Assembly (NCBI GenBank): GCA_964551635.1
Contig: CAZKDZ010000250.1
Span: forward strand, 1-47,057
DNA from: JAAXHE01 sp964551635
Lineage (GTDB): Bacteria; Latescibacterota; UBA2968; GCA-2709665
DNA length: 47,057 nucleotides
Direction of reading: 5' to 3'
This document shows, piece by piece, positions 27,821 to 36,032 of this stretch (positions are counted from its first letter, which is position 1; the number at the start of each line of letters is the position of its first letter). A model generated the notes under the pieces. That model made no database searches, was not told the DNA's origin, and worked only from the letters and a program-made list of their open reading frames with translations. Position numbers and translations under genes: made by a program.

Positions 27821-30373
27821 TTATGCCCTTGCGCGGCGGGCGGCGCCGGCCGCCGCCTCTCTCCGGCGATCCAGTGCATTCTGCCAGACCAGCACCAGCG
27901 GACTTGCCACGAACGAAGAGGAGTAGGTCCCGACAATTACCCCGATCATCAGAGCAAAGGCAAAGTCGCGAATGACCTCCCCGCCAAGGACAAGCAGGCC
28001 CATGACAACGAGCAGTGTTGTACCGGAGGTGAGTACCGTGCGATTCAGGCTTTCGTTGATGCTGCGATTGATGACCTCCGCCGAGCTGTCTCTTCGGTAA
28101 AGTTTTCGATTCTCCCGGATGCGGTCGTAGACCACAATGGTGTCGTTCAGTGAGTATCCGACGATCGTAAGCAGTGCCGCCACAATGGCGAGCGAAATCT
28201 CCTTATCCATCAGGGAGAAGACGCCCAGGGTGATCAGAACGTCGTGGAAAAGCGCCACCACCGCGGCGATGCCGAACTGGATCTGCTTGAAGCGCCACCA
28301 GATGTAAAAGACGATCAGTACCAATGAGACCAGGATGGCATTGACCGCGTTCTGTTTGAGTTCGCTGCCGATCTTGGGCCCGACCGCCTCCTGTCGCCGC
28401 AGCCACTGCGTTGGATCGGGAATGCTGGACGCAAATTCCGATTTGAGCGTGTTCTTTATGGCGTCGGCGGTCACCGTCCCTTCCGCTTCTTCCTCAACTC
28501 GAATGAGAATGTCGGAAGCCGGGCCGAAGACCTTGATTTCGCTGTGTCTGAGGTCGCGTCGTTCACCCTTGAGGTCGACGTCCCGCAGGGCATCCCTCAG
28601 GTTGGCAACCTCTACAGGGGGATTGAAGTGCAATTCCAGCAGCGTGCCACCGGCGAAGTCGATGCCGAGGTTGTAGCCGCCTTTCGTAATCGTGGAGCCC
28701 ACGCCGATCAGGATCAGAAACGTCGACAGAACGAGCGCCGCCTTTCGCAGGCTGAGGAAGTCAAACGATGGACGACGGAATACGGTCAGTCTGCCGATAC
28801 TGATGGAGGTCAGCTGCCATCGATTGATTGCGATATTGAAGAGGGTGCGGGTGACGAACAACGCGGTGAACATGCTGCAAAGGATACCCACCATGAGCGT
28901 CAGCGCGAAGCCACGGATGGGACCCGTACCGAACTGGTAGAGTACCACGGCGGTGATGACCGTGGTAATATTGGCGTCGACAATGGTAAGCAGCGCTCTG
29001 CCGTACCCGTCTTCCACCGCAACGCGGACGGTCTTGCCGTTACGCAACTCTTCGCGGATCCGCTCGAAGATGAGCACATTGGCATCGACTGCCATACCGA
29101 TGGTCAGAATGATACCGGCGATTCCGGGCAGGGTGAGCGTGCCGCCGAAACCCGCGAGGACCGCCATCACGAACAAAAGATTCAGAAACAGCGCAAAGTT
29201 GGCGACGATCCCGGAGAGGCCGTAATAAAGAACCATGAATACCATAACGACCGCCAGGCCGATCAGCGCGGCCTTCCGCCCCTGCTCGATGGAATCCCGT
29301 CCGAGCGAAGGACCTACCGTCCGGTCTTCGACAATAGGCGCGTTGGCCGGAAGGGCGCCCGCCCGCAGCACGATGGCGAGATCCTTTGCTTCCTCCAGGT
29401 CTCCGCTGCCTTCGATGATGGAACGCCCATCGCGAATTTTCGCCCGAATCGTAGGCGCCGAGTAAACCTGGTCATCGAGAATGATGGCCATGCGTTCTTC
29501 GAGGTGGGCGCCGGTCACACGGGAGAAGAGTTTGATGCCGTCGTTCGTTGTGGTGAAATTGATGATGGGCTGGCCCGCATTTTCAAAACTCTGACCCTTG
29601 GTCACCTTGGCGTCCTGGACGATTTCGCCGGTCATTTCGATACGCTTATACAGGAAGTAGAGACGGCGGTACTTCCGACCATCGCCGAACTCCTCCACCT
29701 CGTTTCCCCAGAGGAACTGGGTATCGTCCGGAATGAGCTCCCGGACCTCGGCATCTTCGAAAATGAGGGCCTTTACGGTCTGAATCCGGTCTGCCGGTAC
29801 AACCATGTCTTCACCAAGCGCGAGTACATACCGTTTGATCGACGATCTCTCGTCTTCGGCCTTTTCCTCGAAGAGGCCCGCGGCGTCCTTTCTCGTCGAG
29901 TCTTCCGGAGCCCGAGCGGCCAGATGCGACTCGATTCGGTCGATCAGCCGGGAGCGGTCGAGTACCGGAGCCAGAATCTTGAACTCGAGCCGGGCCTGGG
30001 TCTGAATGAGGTTCTTGGCCCGTTCCACGTCCTGAACACCGGGCAGTTCGACCACGATGCGCCATTCGCCCTCCCGGTGAATAATCGGTTCGGCCACACC
30101 GAACTGATCGACACGGTTGGTGATGATCTCCTTGACGCGATCGACGACGTCCGCCCGTTCGTCTTCGGAAAGACCGGTTGGATCCACTTCGAGGACCAGA
30201 TGGATTCCGCCCTGGAGATCCAGCCCCAGGTTGACGGCTTCCCGTTTGACGGCTTCGAGTCTGTCGGGATCCGATGGGGGGTCGAAATAGTACCGGTACG
30301 TTGGGTAAAGGTAGTAGACGGCCAGCAGAATTGTCGCGAGGATGATCAGAATGCGGAGGTTGTCTTTTTTCAT
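27821..30373 (-). CDS. secDF: Protein translocase subunit SecDF (fused SecD and SecF)
   Basis: The 850-aa protein joins SecD and SecF in one chain. The SecD half has an N-terminal helix, 'GLDLQGGIHLV' (50-60), the large periplasmic P1 domain and the D4-D6 region 'LRAGALPANAPIVEDRTVGPSLG'. The SecF half starts about residue 567 with 'GIDFAGGTLLELHF' and has 'FHDVLITLGVFSLM' and 'GYSLNDTIVVYDRIREN'. SecDF uses the proton gradient to pull preproteins out of SecYEG. The ATG has AGGAG about 14 nt upstream. It lies 86 bp after the prenyl synthase gene, likely in one transcript. Confidence 0.97.
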   Translation of the reverse strand: MKKDNLRILIILATILLAVYYLYPTYRYYFDPPSDPDRLEAVKREAVNLGLDLQGGIHLVLEVDPTGLSEDERADVVDRVKEIITNRVDQFGVAEPIIHREGEWRIVVELPGVQDVERAKNLIQTQARLEFKILAPVLDRSRLIDRIESHLAARAPEDSTRKDAAGLFEEKAEDERSSIKRYVLALGEDMVVPADRIQTVKALIFEDAEVRELIPDDTQFLWGNEVEEFGDGRKYRRLYFLYKRIEMTGEIVQDAKVTKGQSFENAGQPIINFTTTNDGIKLFSRVTGAHLEERMAIILDDQVYSAPTIRAKIRDGRSIIEGSGDLEEAKDLAIVLRAGALPANAPIVEDRTVGPSLGRDSIEQGRKAALIGLAVVMVFMVLYYGLSGIVANFALFLNLLFVMAVLAGFGGTLTLPGIAGIILTIGMAVDANVLIFERIREELRNGKTVRVAVEDGYGRALLTIVDANITTVITAVVLYQFGTGPIRGFALTLMVGILCSMFTALFVTRTLFNIAINRWQLTSISIGRLTVFRRPSFDFLSLRKAALVLSTFLILIGVGSTITKGGYNLGIDFAGGTLLELHFNPPVEVANLRDALRDVDLKGERRDLRHSEIKVFGPASDILIRVEEEAEGTVTADAIKNTLKSEFASSIPDPTQWLRRQEAVGPKIGSELKQNAVNAILVSLVLIVFYIWWRFKQIQFGIAAVVALFHDVLITLGVFSLMDKEISLAIVAALLTIVGYSLNDTIVVYDRIRENRKLYRRDSSAEVINRSINESLNRTVLTSGTTLLVVMGLLVLGGEVIRDFAFALMIGVIVGTYSSSFVASPLVLVWQNALDRRREAAAGAARRARA

Positions 30374-30459
30374 TATTGAATCTTGACTCCTGTAAACGCT
30401 GCGGATCCGGTTTCGGGATGGCGTCGTGCCGGCAATGTTGTTCCCTCGGTCACGACGAT

Positions 30460-31425
30460 CTACTTCTGCCGTTCGACCACGTGTCTCACGGCGAGTTCAA
30501 GGGCGTCCCGCGCTTCCGACGATTTCAGTTCCGCCAGGCTCTTCAGGCCGGAGGACGCGTACTCCCTCGCTTCCCGGCGGGCGGCCTCGATACCGTCGTA
30601 ACGCCTGACGAAGCGGAGAACTTCCTGGAGTTCGGCATCGGATTGAATGCCGTTCCGCACCTTCGTCTGGATCTTCTCGGCATCGCCGTTGGGACAATTG
30701 GCAATCGCGCGAATCAGCGGCAACGTCAGTTTTCTCTCGCGCACGTCGGTCCCTACCGGTTTGCCCAGAGACGCTTCGTCGCCAATGAAATCCAGGAGAT
30801 CGTCGGTAATCTGGAAAGCGATTCCCACTTCCTGTCCGAACGTGGACATCCGTGAGACCTGCTCGGGAGTCCCGCCCCCCAGAATGGCGCCAACCTCGCA
30901 GGAAAGGGCCATCAGCGACGCGGTCTTCTTGTCGATCATCTTGAAGTAGCGCGCGGCCTCCGCGTCGTTTCCACTTTCCACCTCCAGGATCTCACCTTCG
31001 ATCATCCGGCTCACGGCTCGCGTCGCGGCTCGCATCACGTCCATGGAATCCAGGCCGACCAGCAATTGCAAAGCCCTGGCCAGAAGAAAATCTCCCATCA
31101 GTACCGCGGCCTTGTTGCCCCACCTCAGGTTGAGGACCTCCGCGCCCCGGCGCTTGTCGGCGAGGTCGATGACGTCATCGTGGATCAATGTTGCCGTGTG
31201 GATGATTTCGATGCCTGCAGCGGCATCCACCACCCTGTCGGAGCACTTCCCGATGGCCTGCGCGGTCAACAGCGAGAGAGCCGGGCGAATGATCTTGCCC
31301 TTCGTCGTCAGAATGTGGCTGCCCATGGCCTGAACCAGATTGACATCGGAGGCGAGCGTCTCCGTGAATCGCCTCTCGAAACGCTCGATCTGGGGCTGTA
31401 CGGGCTGAAGAATCCGATCTAGCAT
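30460..31425 (-). CDS. ispB: Polyprenyl (octaprenyl/heptaprenyl-type) diphosphate synthase
   Basis: The 321-aa trans-prenyltransferase has first Asp-rich motif DDVID (83-87) and second DDLLD (208-212), with Lys44/Arg47 in 'GKIIRPALSLL'. The residue five places before the first motif is Ala78; small residues here allow long chains, so a quinone side chain (C35-C45) is the likely product. The gene symbol is by similarity; exact chain length cannot be read. It is preceded by a promoter that overlaps the end of the upstream gene. Confidence 0.9.
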   Translation of the reverse strand: MLDRILQPVQPQIERFERRFTETLASDVNLVQAMGSHILTTKGKIIRPALSLLTAQAIGKCSDRVVDAAAGIEIIHTATLIHDDVIDLADKRRGAEVLNLRWGNKAAVLMGDFLLARALQLLVGLDSMDVMRAATRAVSRMIEGEILEVESGNDAEAARYFKMIDKKTASLMALSCEVGAILGGGTPEQVSRMSTFGQEVGIAFQITDDLLDFIGDEASLGKPVGTDVRERKLTLPLIRAIANCPNGDAEKIQTKVRNGIQSDAELQEVLRFVRRYDGIEAARREAREYASSGLKSLAELKSSEARDALELAVRHVVERQK

Positions 31426-31503
31426 TGGGCTTTGGAATGGACGTGTGCGGTCTGTGGGTGTAGCGCGCGAAACAGCATTTTCCAGAATGGAATAAGACTT
31501 TCC

Positions 31504-31532
31504 AACCTAACAAAAACGAGCGTGTTTGTCAA
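31504..31532 (-). promoter_or_regulatory. Candidate promoter of ispB-secDF, overlapping the upstream stop codon
   Basis: On the minus strand TTGACA (31532-31527) is followed after 17 nt by TAGGTT (31509-31504). The -35 is perfect, the -10 weak. The -35 overlaps the TGA of the heparinase gene (31531-31529). The position lets ispB-secDF be expressed independently of the heparinase gene. Confidence 0.5.
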
Positions 31533-34264
31533 TCACTAGCTAAAAGCCCGGCGTTCACGCTGTAAACGACTTTCCACCGCTCGGCGGGAATGGCGTCATA
31601 TCCGAGCCCGTCGCATTTGGTGTAGACGCACGTCGACTTACCGTCGGACTCGATATGCAGAACGGGATATCCCGTGTCATAGGCGCCGCCCCGGACCAGC
31701 AGCGTGTTTCCGACCAGATTCTCATTGGACGGCAGCCCGTCAATCCGGTAGAAACTGGTGGTATTGTCCGTTTCCACGTCCAGGATCGTTCCACCGGCCA
31801 CCGGCGTTTCCATTTCAAGGACGTGATCGTCCAGTCTGGCCATTGCGCCGCCAAGCAGATAGGCAGACGCCGGTTGCCCGTCCGGCGCGAGGGAAAAAAC
31901 GCAGACCCGGCCGTTCGTTTCCAGGGTGCCTCCGGGCGTGTCGAAAACGGCGGTCTGATCCTGGGGGCAGACCACCACGATGTCCGTGCCCGATTCACGG
32001 GAAACGACAACGCCCGCGGCGTCCCCCGATGCGGGTGCAAGCCGCTCCACCGCCGTAACGAACGCGCGGGAACGCGGACTCACGTCGAACAGGCTGAGAA
32101 AGACGCTGCATGCGGGACTTCCGGTACGGCGGCGGACCACGTACGGAATGGTTTCTCCGGTCCGGACGTTGTCGCGTGAGCCGGTGCCCCTCTCGCCCCA
32201 TCCTCTTCCGATCATCACCTGCTCACCGTCGATTGGAAGGGCGTGGGCGGTGAACCGCTGCCCGTCCATGTCGAAGTGGATCGACCACGCATCATCAGCA
32301 CGGGCGGCGGCCAGATCCGTCAGGTCCCCCCAGTCGGCTCCGCTCGGCTGGAGGTCCAGACTCAGCGGAACGCCGTGGGCCGCAGGTCCGTGGAACAGAT
32401 AGTCGTGAATGCTGCCGCCCGTCACCCTGAAGCAGTCGATCAGGTAGCTGCCCGCGCCGCCATGGTCGATTATCGCGCACACGCGACGATACGTGTCGAC
32501 ATCGTAGGCGCTGGATGAAACTTCGGCCACCTTTACCCAGCCGGAACTGTCGAACAGGTGGAGGCTGCCGCCGCGTCCCTCGCGTTTCTGGTCCTGCTCG
32601 TCGACGACCACGGTGTTGTGCGCGATGGTGCGTACGGTATTGTGTTTGTCCGGCCGGTCCCAGAGGTAACCGAGGTCGGTCAGGACTTCCTTCCCGTCCT
32701 TCCAGTAGACGAGATTCAGACTGTCTTCGTGGTGATGTCCACCCCAGTCCGAGGCGCTGATCAGCGCGGTACTCGTCCGTCCATGTTTCCCGGTGCGAAG
32801 CAGGCCGATTCGCAGTGCCGGAAAGAACCGGTCGGCAAGGATCAGCGGAGACGACGGATCCGGCCCCAGGTCCGGGTCGCGGTGGAAGAGGGCGTACTCT
32901 CCGCCGTGATTCTCCAGATCGAATTCGCACAGTTCGGCAAGCAGGGCGATGTGGTTCGCGTCGCCATAGCGGGCGGCGATTATATCTGCAATGTCGACGG
33001 ACATTCTGCAGGCGGTCACGTCGTCGGCGATGACGCCATACCCCAGATCGGGCATCGGGCTCTTGACGTATCCCTCCAGTACCGCCCTGTACCGGCTGTC
33101 GCCGTAGATGTCCAGTTCCCGCGGGCGGGCTTCCGGGGATCCCGTATCGGCCGGCAGGGAGTAGCCATGAGCTGCGTCCGCGAAGTGGCGGATTCCATTG
33201 AGCGTCATGAATCCGTAACCCGGTGATTCGGAACTCATGCCGTCTTCCAGAAACCAGTTGTACACGAAATGATTGAACCCGTCCAGGCCGAAGCGGACCA
33301 GATCCGGATCGTCGAGACTCAGCCCGACCAGGCCCGCGGCGGAGCGGTTGGTCGCGCTCTTGTTGTTGAAGTTCGGATCGGCCAGCAGAAGGATCGTGCT
33401 TTCAAGAAGGAGGTCGCGCTCGATCCTCTTGTGTGCTTCCCGGGTATACACGGGACCGCCGGCGGCTCTTGCGCCGCGGGTGAGGTCATACGCGATCGTG
33501 ACGTCGGAGACGAAGGTGCCCTCCATGCCCACGCCCGTGGCGCGTCCCGCCATCCAGTAACCCACGTGCAACTTTCGGTCCGGCCGGTTTGGCGGCACCA
33601 CCAGTTCCGGTCCGGGCAGATCCAGGATATTCCTCGCGGCAACCTCTGCCGGCGCGTCCGAGAATTCGCCGTAGCCCGAGTGAACCATATATCCGGAATA
33701 GACCTCGGCGAACCGCAGGAGGATATCCCGGGTTCTTTCCGCGTAGCCGATCTCCCATGTCAGCACGTGGGCCAACGCGCACTGGCGCGCCATACGCGCC
33801 ATATACTCGCATTTGCGCGCGCGGATGTTGGCGGTCCAGGACGAGACGAAGGGGAATCCAATGAGGTCCCAGTGTCTGCCCGTATAATACGTGATTTCCT
33901 GCCCTCCGCCGAAGTCGGTCCTGAACACCAGCTCTTCCGGGTAGTCCGAATTGGGATAGACCGTCCTGCAGGTCGTGCAGATCAGTTGATCGGGGCTTTC
34001 CGGTTTCCAGCTGTAGTGCCCGTGTACGGGGGCCGCCTCGCAGGCCGGGCACATCGTGAAAAGTTCGCTGTTGGGCGTCTCTCGGGGGATCCACTGAATC
34101 AGGTCGTCCGTCGTCAGATGAGGCACGACGGCGATCGACGCAAGCAGATCTTCGAGGAATCGCCGGGCCCAGCCGTGGCGCTCGATGTTCAGGCGGGCGA
34201 CGTCGAGGTCCTGCGGTTTAAAGAGGGTCGAGGGGGGACGGACTGGACTGATATCACTCTCCAT
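31529..34264 (-). CDS. Heparinase II/III family protein (polysaccharide lyase-like), large
   Basis: The 911-aa protein has no visible signal peptide. Near the N-terminus is a zinc-knuckle-like pair C72-x2-C75 and C96-x2-C99. An alpha/alpha-toroid segment follows with 'NFNNKSATNRSA' (298-309) and 'DGMSSESPGYGF' (341-352), then the heparinase II/III beta domain with 'GGHHHEDSLNLVYW' (508-521) and 'HNTVVVDEQDQ'. Family members cleave uronic-acid polysaccharides by elimination, using Asn, Tyr and His residues such as those in these motifs. The substrate is not predictable and could be a heparin-, alginate- or oligosaccharide-like polymer. It stands downstream of an aldolase and near a second, broken heparinase-like gene. 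Confidence 0.85.
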   Translation of the reverse strand: MESDISPVRPPSTLFKPQDLDVARLNIERHGWARRFLEDLLASIAVVPHLTTDDLIQWIPRETPNSELFTMCPACEAAPVHGHYSWKPESPDQLICTTCRTVYPNSDYPEELVFRTDFGGGQEITYYTGRHWDLIGFPFVSSWTANIRARKCEYMARMARQCALAHVLTWEIGYAERTRDILLRFAEVYSGYMVHSGYGEFSDAPAEVAARNILDLPGPELVVPPNRPDRKLHVGYWMAGRATGVGMEGTFVSDVTIAYDLTRGARAAGGPVYTREAHKRIERDLLLESTILLLADPNFNNKSATNRSAAGLVGLSLDDPDLVRFGLDGFNHFVYNWFLEDGMSSESPGYGFMTLNGIRHFADAAHGYSLPADTGSPEARPRELDIYGDSRYRAVLEGYVKSPMPDLGYGVIADDVTACRMSVDIADIIAARYGDANHIALLAELCEFDLENHGGEYALFHRDPDLGPDPSSPLILADRFFPALRIGLLRTGKHGRTSTALISASDWGGHHHEDSLNLVYWKDGKEVLTDLGYLWDRPDKHNTVRTIAHNTVVVDEQDQKREGRGGSLHLFDSSGWVKVAEVSSSAYDVDTYRRVCAIIDHGGAGSYLIDCFRVTGGSIHDYLFHGPAAHGVPLSLDLQPSGADWGDLTDLAAARADDAWSIHFDMDGQRFTAHALPIDGEQVMIGRGWGERGTGSRDNVRTGETIPYVVRRRTGSPACSVFLSLFDVSPRSRAFVTAVERLAPASGDAAGVVVSRESGTDIVVVCPQDQTAVFDTPGGTLETNGRVCVFSLAPDGQPASAYLLGGAMARLDDHVLEMETPVAGGTILDVETDNTTSFYRIDGLPSNENLVGNTLLVRGGAYDTGYPVLHIESDGKSTCVYTKCDGLGYDAIPAERWKVVYSVNAGLLASD

Positions 34265-34391
34265 AGCGTTCTCGTTTTGCGTTGGATGTTGGACTCCCGG
34301 CGCGATTGATGCCCCGGGATCTCACCCGGGATTATCTGCCGTCGAGGCGCAGGCTTCCCCGCGGCGGCGGCGCGACGTTACCGGAAGCGGT

Positions 34392-35138
34392 TTACCCGTG
34401 CGCTCGTTCGAGGTAATCGGCCGCTCCCGCGGCGATCCACGGGCCGATGGTCGTCAGCAGGAACCGCGCGCCGAGGTCCGTGTATTTCTCAACATTGTGG
34501 CACGTGGTGAGGGTGCCCGGCGTTCGTCCCGCGTCCCCGATGCGGATCAGGGTCTCGTCGACCGTGCGTTGAACATCGGGGTGGTCGTTGTTGCCGATAT
34601 GGCCCATCGAAGCGGCAAGATCCGAAGGAGCGACGAAGAAGACGTCAATCTGATCCACCCCGAGGACGGCATCCAGATTGCGCACCGAGACAATATCCTC
34701 GATGAGTACGACAAGCAGCGTTTCATCGTTTGCGGTAAACAGGTAATCGGGTACATCATAACCCTGGCGGCTGGTGAACAGGCCGCGCTTGCCCAGCGGC
34801 GCGAACTTACCGCCATCGACGACGTTTCGCGCCTCTGCCGCCGTGTTGACGTGGGGAACGACAATACCCTGTGCACCCCGGTCCAGTGTACGGTAAATCA
34901 GGGCCTGATCGTTTCGGTTGACCCTGACGATGGAGGTCATTCCCCAAAGGTCGCAGGCCCTCGTGAGGTTGCCTAGGTCGGCCGCGTTGACGGGACCATG
35001 TTCTCCTTCCAGCCAGATGCCGTCGAAGCCGGTATTGCCGAAGGCGTCAATGTCGTCGGGATGGGTGAAGCCGCTTGCGACACAGGCGATTCCACCGTCT
35101 GCGAGTTTTCGTTTGACACGGTTCGATCGTATGGTCAA
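34392..35138 (-). CDS. HpcH/HpaI family aldolase
   Basis: The 248-aa barrel has 'EGEHGPV' (44-50, with His47), Arg72 ('IVRVN'), 'GAQGIVVPHVNT', and the metal ligands Glu147 ('LIED') and Asp173 ('APSDLAASMG'). These correspond to H45, R70, E149 and D175 of HpaI, so it is a metal-dependent class II pyruvate aldolase (2-keto-3-deoxy sugar acid type). Beside a lyase-like gene, a role in splitting keto-deoxy acids from uronate breakdown is plausible but inferred. It sits 127 bp upstream of the heparinase gene; that gap holds only a CCCGGG hairpin. Confidence 0.88.
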   Translation of the reverse strand: MTIRSNRVKRKLADGGIACVASGFTHPDDIDAFGNTGFDGIWLEGEHGPVNAADLGNLTRACDLWGMTSIVRVNRNDQALIYRTLDRGAQGIVVPHVNTAAEARNVVDGGKFAPLGKRGLFTSRQGYDVPDYLFTANDETLLVVLIEDIVSVRNLDAVLGVDQIDVFFVAPSDLAASMGHIGNNDHPDVQRTVDETLIRIGDAGRTPGTLTTCHNVEKYTDLGARFLLTTIGPWIAAGAADYLERAHG

Positions 35139-35192
35139 GGTCGATTCTCCTTTTTGCCGGGCTGCTATGGCGTATTGAAGCCGGACCCCCGT

Positions 35193-35978
35193 TCAGGGCG
35201 AATGGGGGTTGCGGCCGAGATCGATGCTGACGGGCGCATGGTCGGAAACAGTCAGTCCGGCCTCGCGGTGGACGGCCGCTTTGCGGAATCGCGCGGCGGC
35301 GGCGGCGTTTCCCAGCAGATAGTCGATCCGCCAGCCACGGTCGAGTTCGCGGGCGCGCCCGCGATTGGACCACCAGGAATAGGGTCCCTGCACGTCTCCG
35401 AAATGGTGACGGACAAAGTCGTTCCATCCGGTAGCCAGCAGGTCGGTCATCCACTGCCGTTCGTGGGGCAGGAATCCTGAGTTTTTCGCGTTTCCCCTGG
35501 CGTAGAAAATGTCTCTTTCGGTGTGAGCAATGTTGAAGTCGCCTCCGAGAACCACGGGTTCATCCCGTTGCGTGTAATTCTCCGCCCACGGCAGAAATCG
35601 GGCCATCCAGAGATCTTCCTTGATTTTCTGGCGATCTTCGCTGGATGAGCCCGATGGCAGGTAGACGTTGATCAACCTGACTCCGTGTACGCGTACCTGG
35701 AGGATCCGGCCCTCCGGATCCGACCCGTGTATACCGGTTCCGAGAAACTCGAACTTGTGGCGGGACCAGATCGCAACCCCGGAATACCCCTTGCGTTCCG
35801 CCGGATGCCAATGGACGTGCCAGCCGCGCGGACTGATCCACTCGGCGGGCAGCTGTTCGGGAAGCGTCCGGATTTCCTGGAGGAGGAGTACGTCTGGAGC
35901 GATCCGTTCAACGTGAGCGGAAAAGCCCTTTCTGAGCGCGGCGCGCAGGCCGTTTACATTCCAGGTGGTTATTCGCAT
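35193..35978 (-). CDS. xthA: Exodeoxyribonuclease III / AP endonuclease family
   Basis: The 261-aa EEP-fold nuclease starts 'MRITTWNVNGLRAALRKGF' with Asn7, Glu35 ('LLLQEIRT'), 'GGDFNIAH' and the final 'VSDHAPVSIDL', the metal and catalytic set of E. coli ExoIII. It should cut at abasic sites and trim 3' ends in base-excision repair. The ATG at 35978 was preferred for the conserved N-terminus; a GTG at 36011 would add 11 residues. It lies 54 bp upstream of the aldolase gene in the same direction. Confidence 0.93.
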   Translation of the reverse strand: MRITTWNVNGLRAALRKGFSAHVERIAPDVLLLQEIRTLPEQLPAEWISPRGWHVHWHPAERKGYSGVAIWSRHKFEFLGTGIHGSDPEGRILQVRVHGVRLINVYLPSGSSSEDRQKIKEDLWMARFLPWAENYTQRDEPVVLGGDFNIAHTERDIFYARGNAKNSGFLPHERQWMTDLLATGWNDFVRHHFGDVQGPYSWWSNRGRARELDRGWRIDYLLGNAAAAARFRKAAVHREAGLTVSDHAPVSIDLGRNPHSP

Positions 35979-36032
35979 GGAGCAGGCGAAAGTGAGGGCG
36001 CCTTCTGACACCCGATGGCGGCGGGCGCTGAT

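Noticed and set aside
28544..30379. 611-codon open frame on the plus strand
   Set aside because: It is antisense to secDF, which has all family motifs; the translated frame has no recognisable domain.
33269..34309. 346-codon open frame on the plus strand
   Set aside because: Antisense to the large heparinase II/III gene, without domain or ribosome-binding support.
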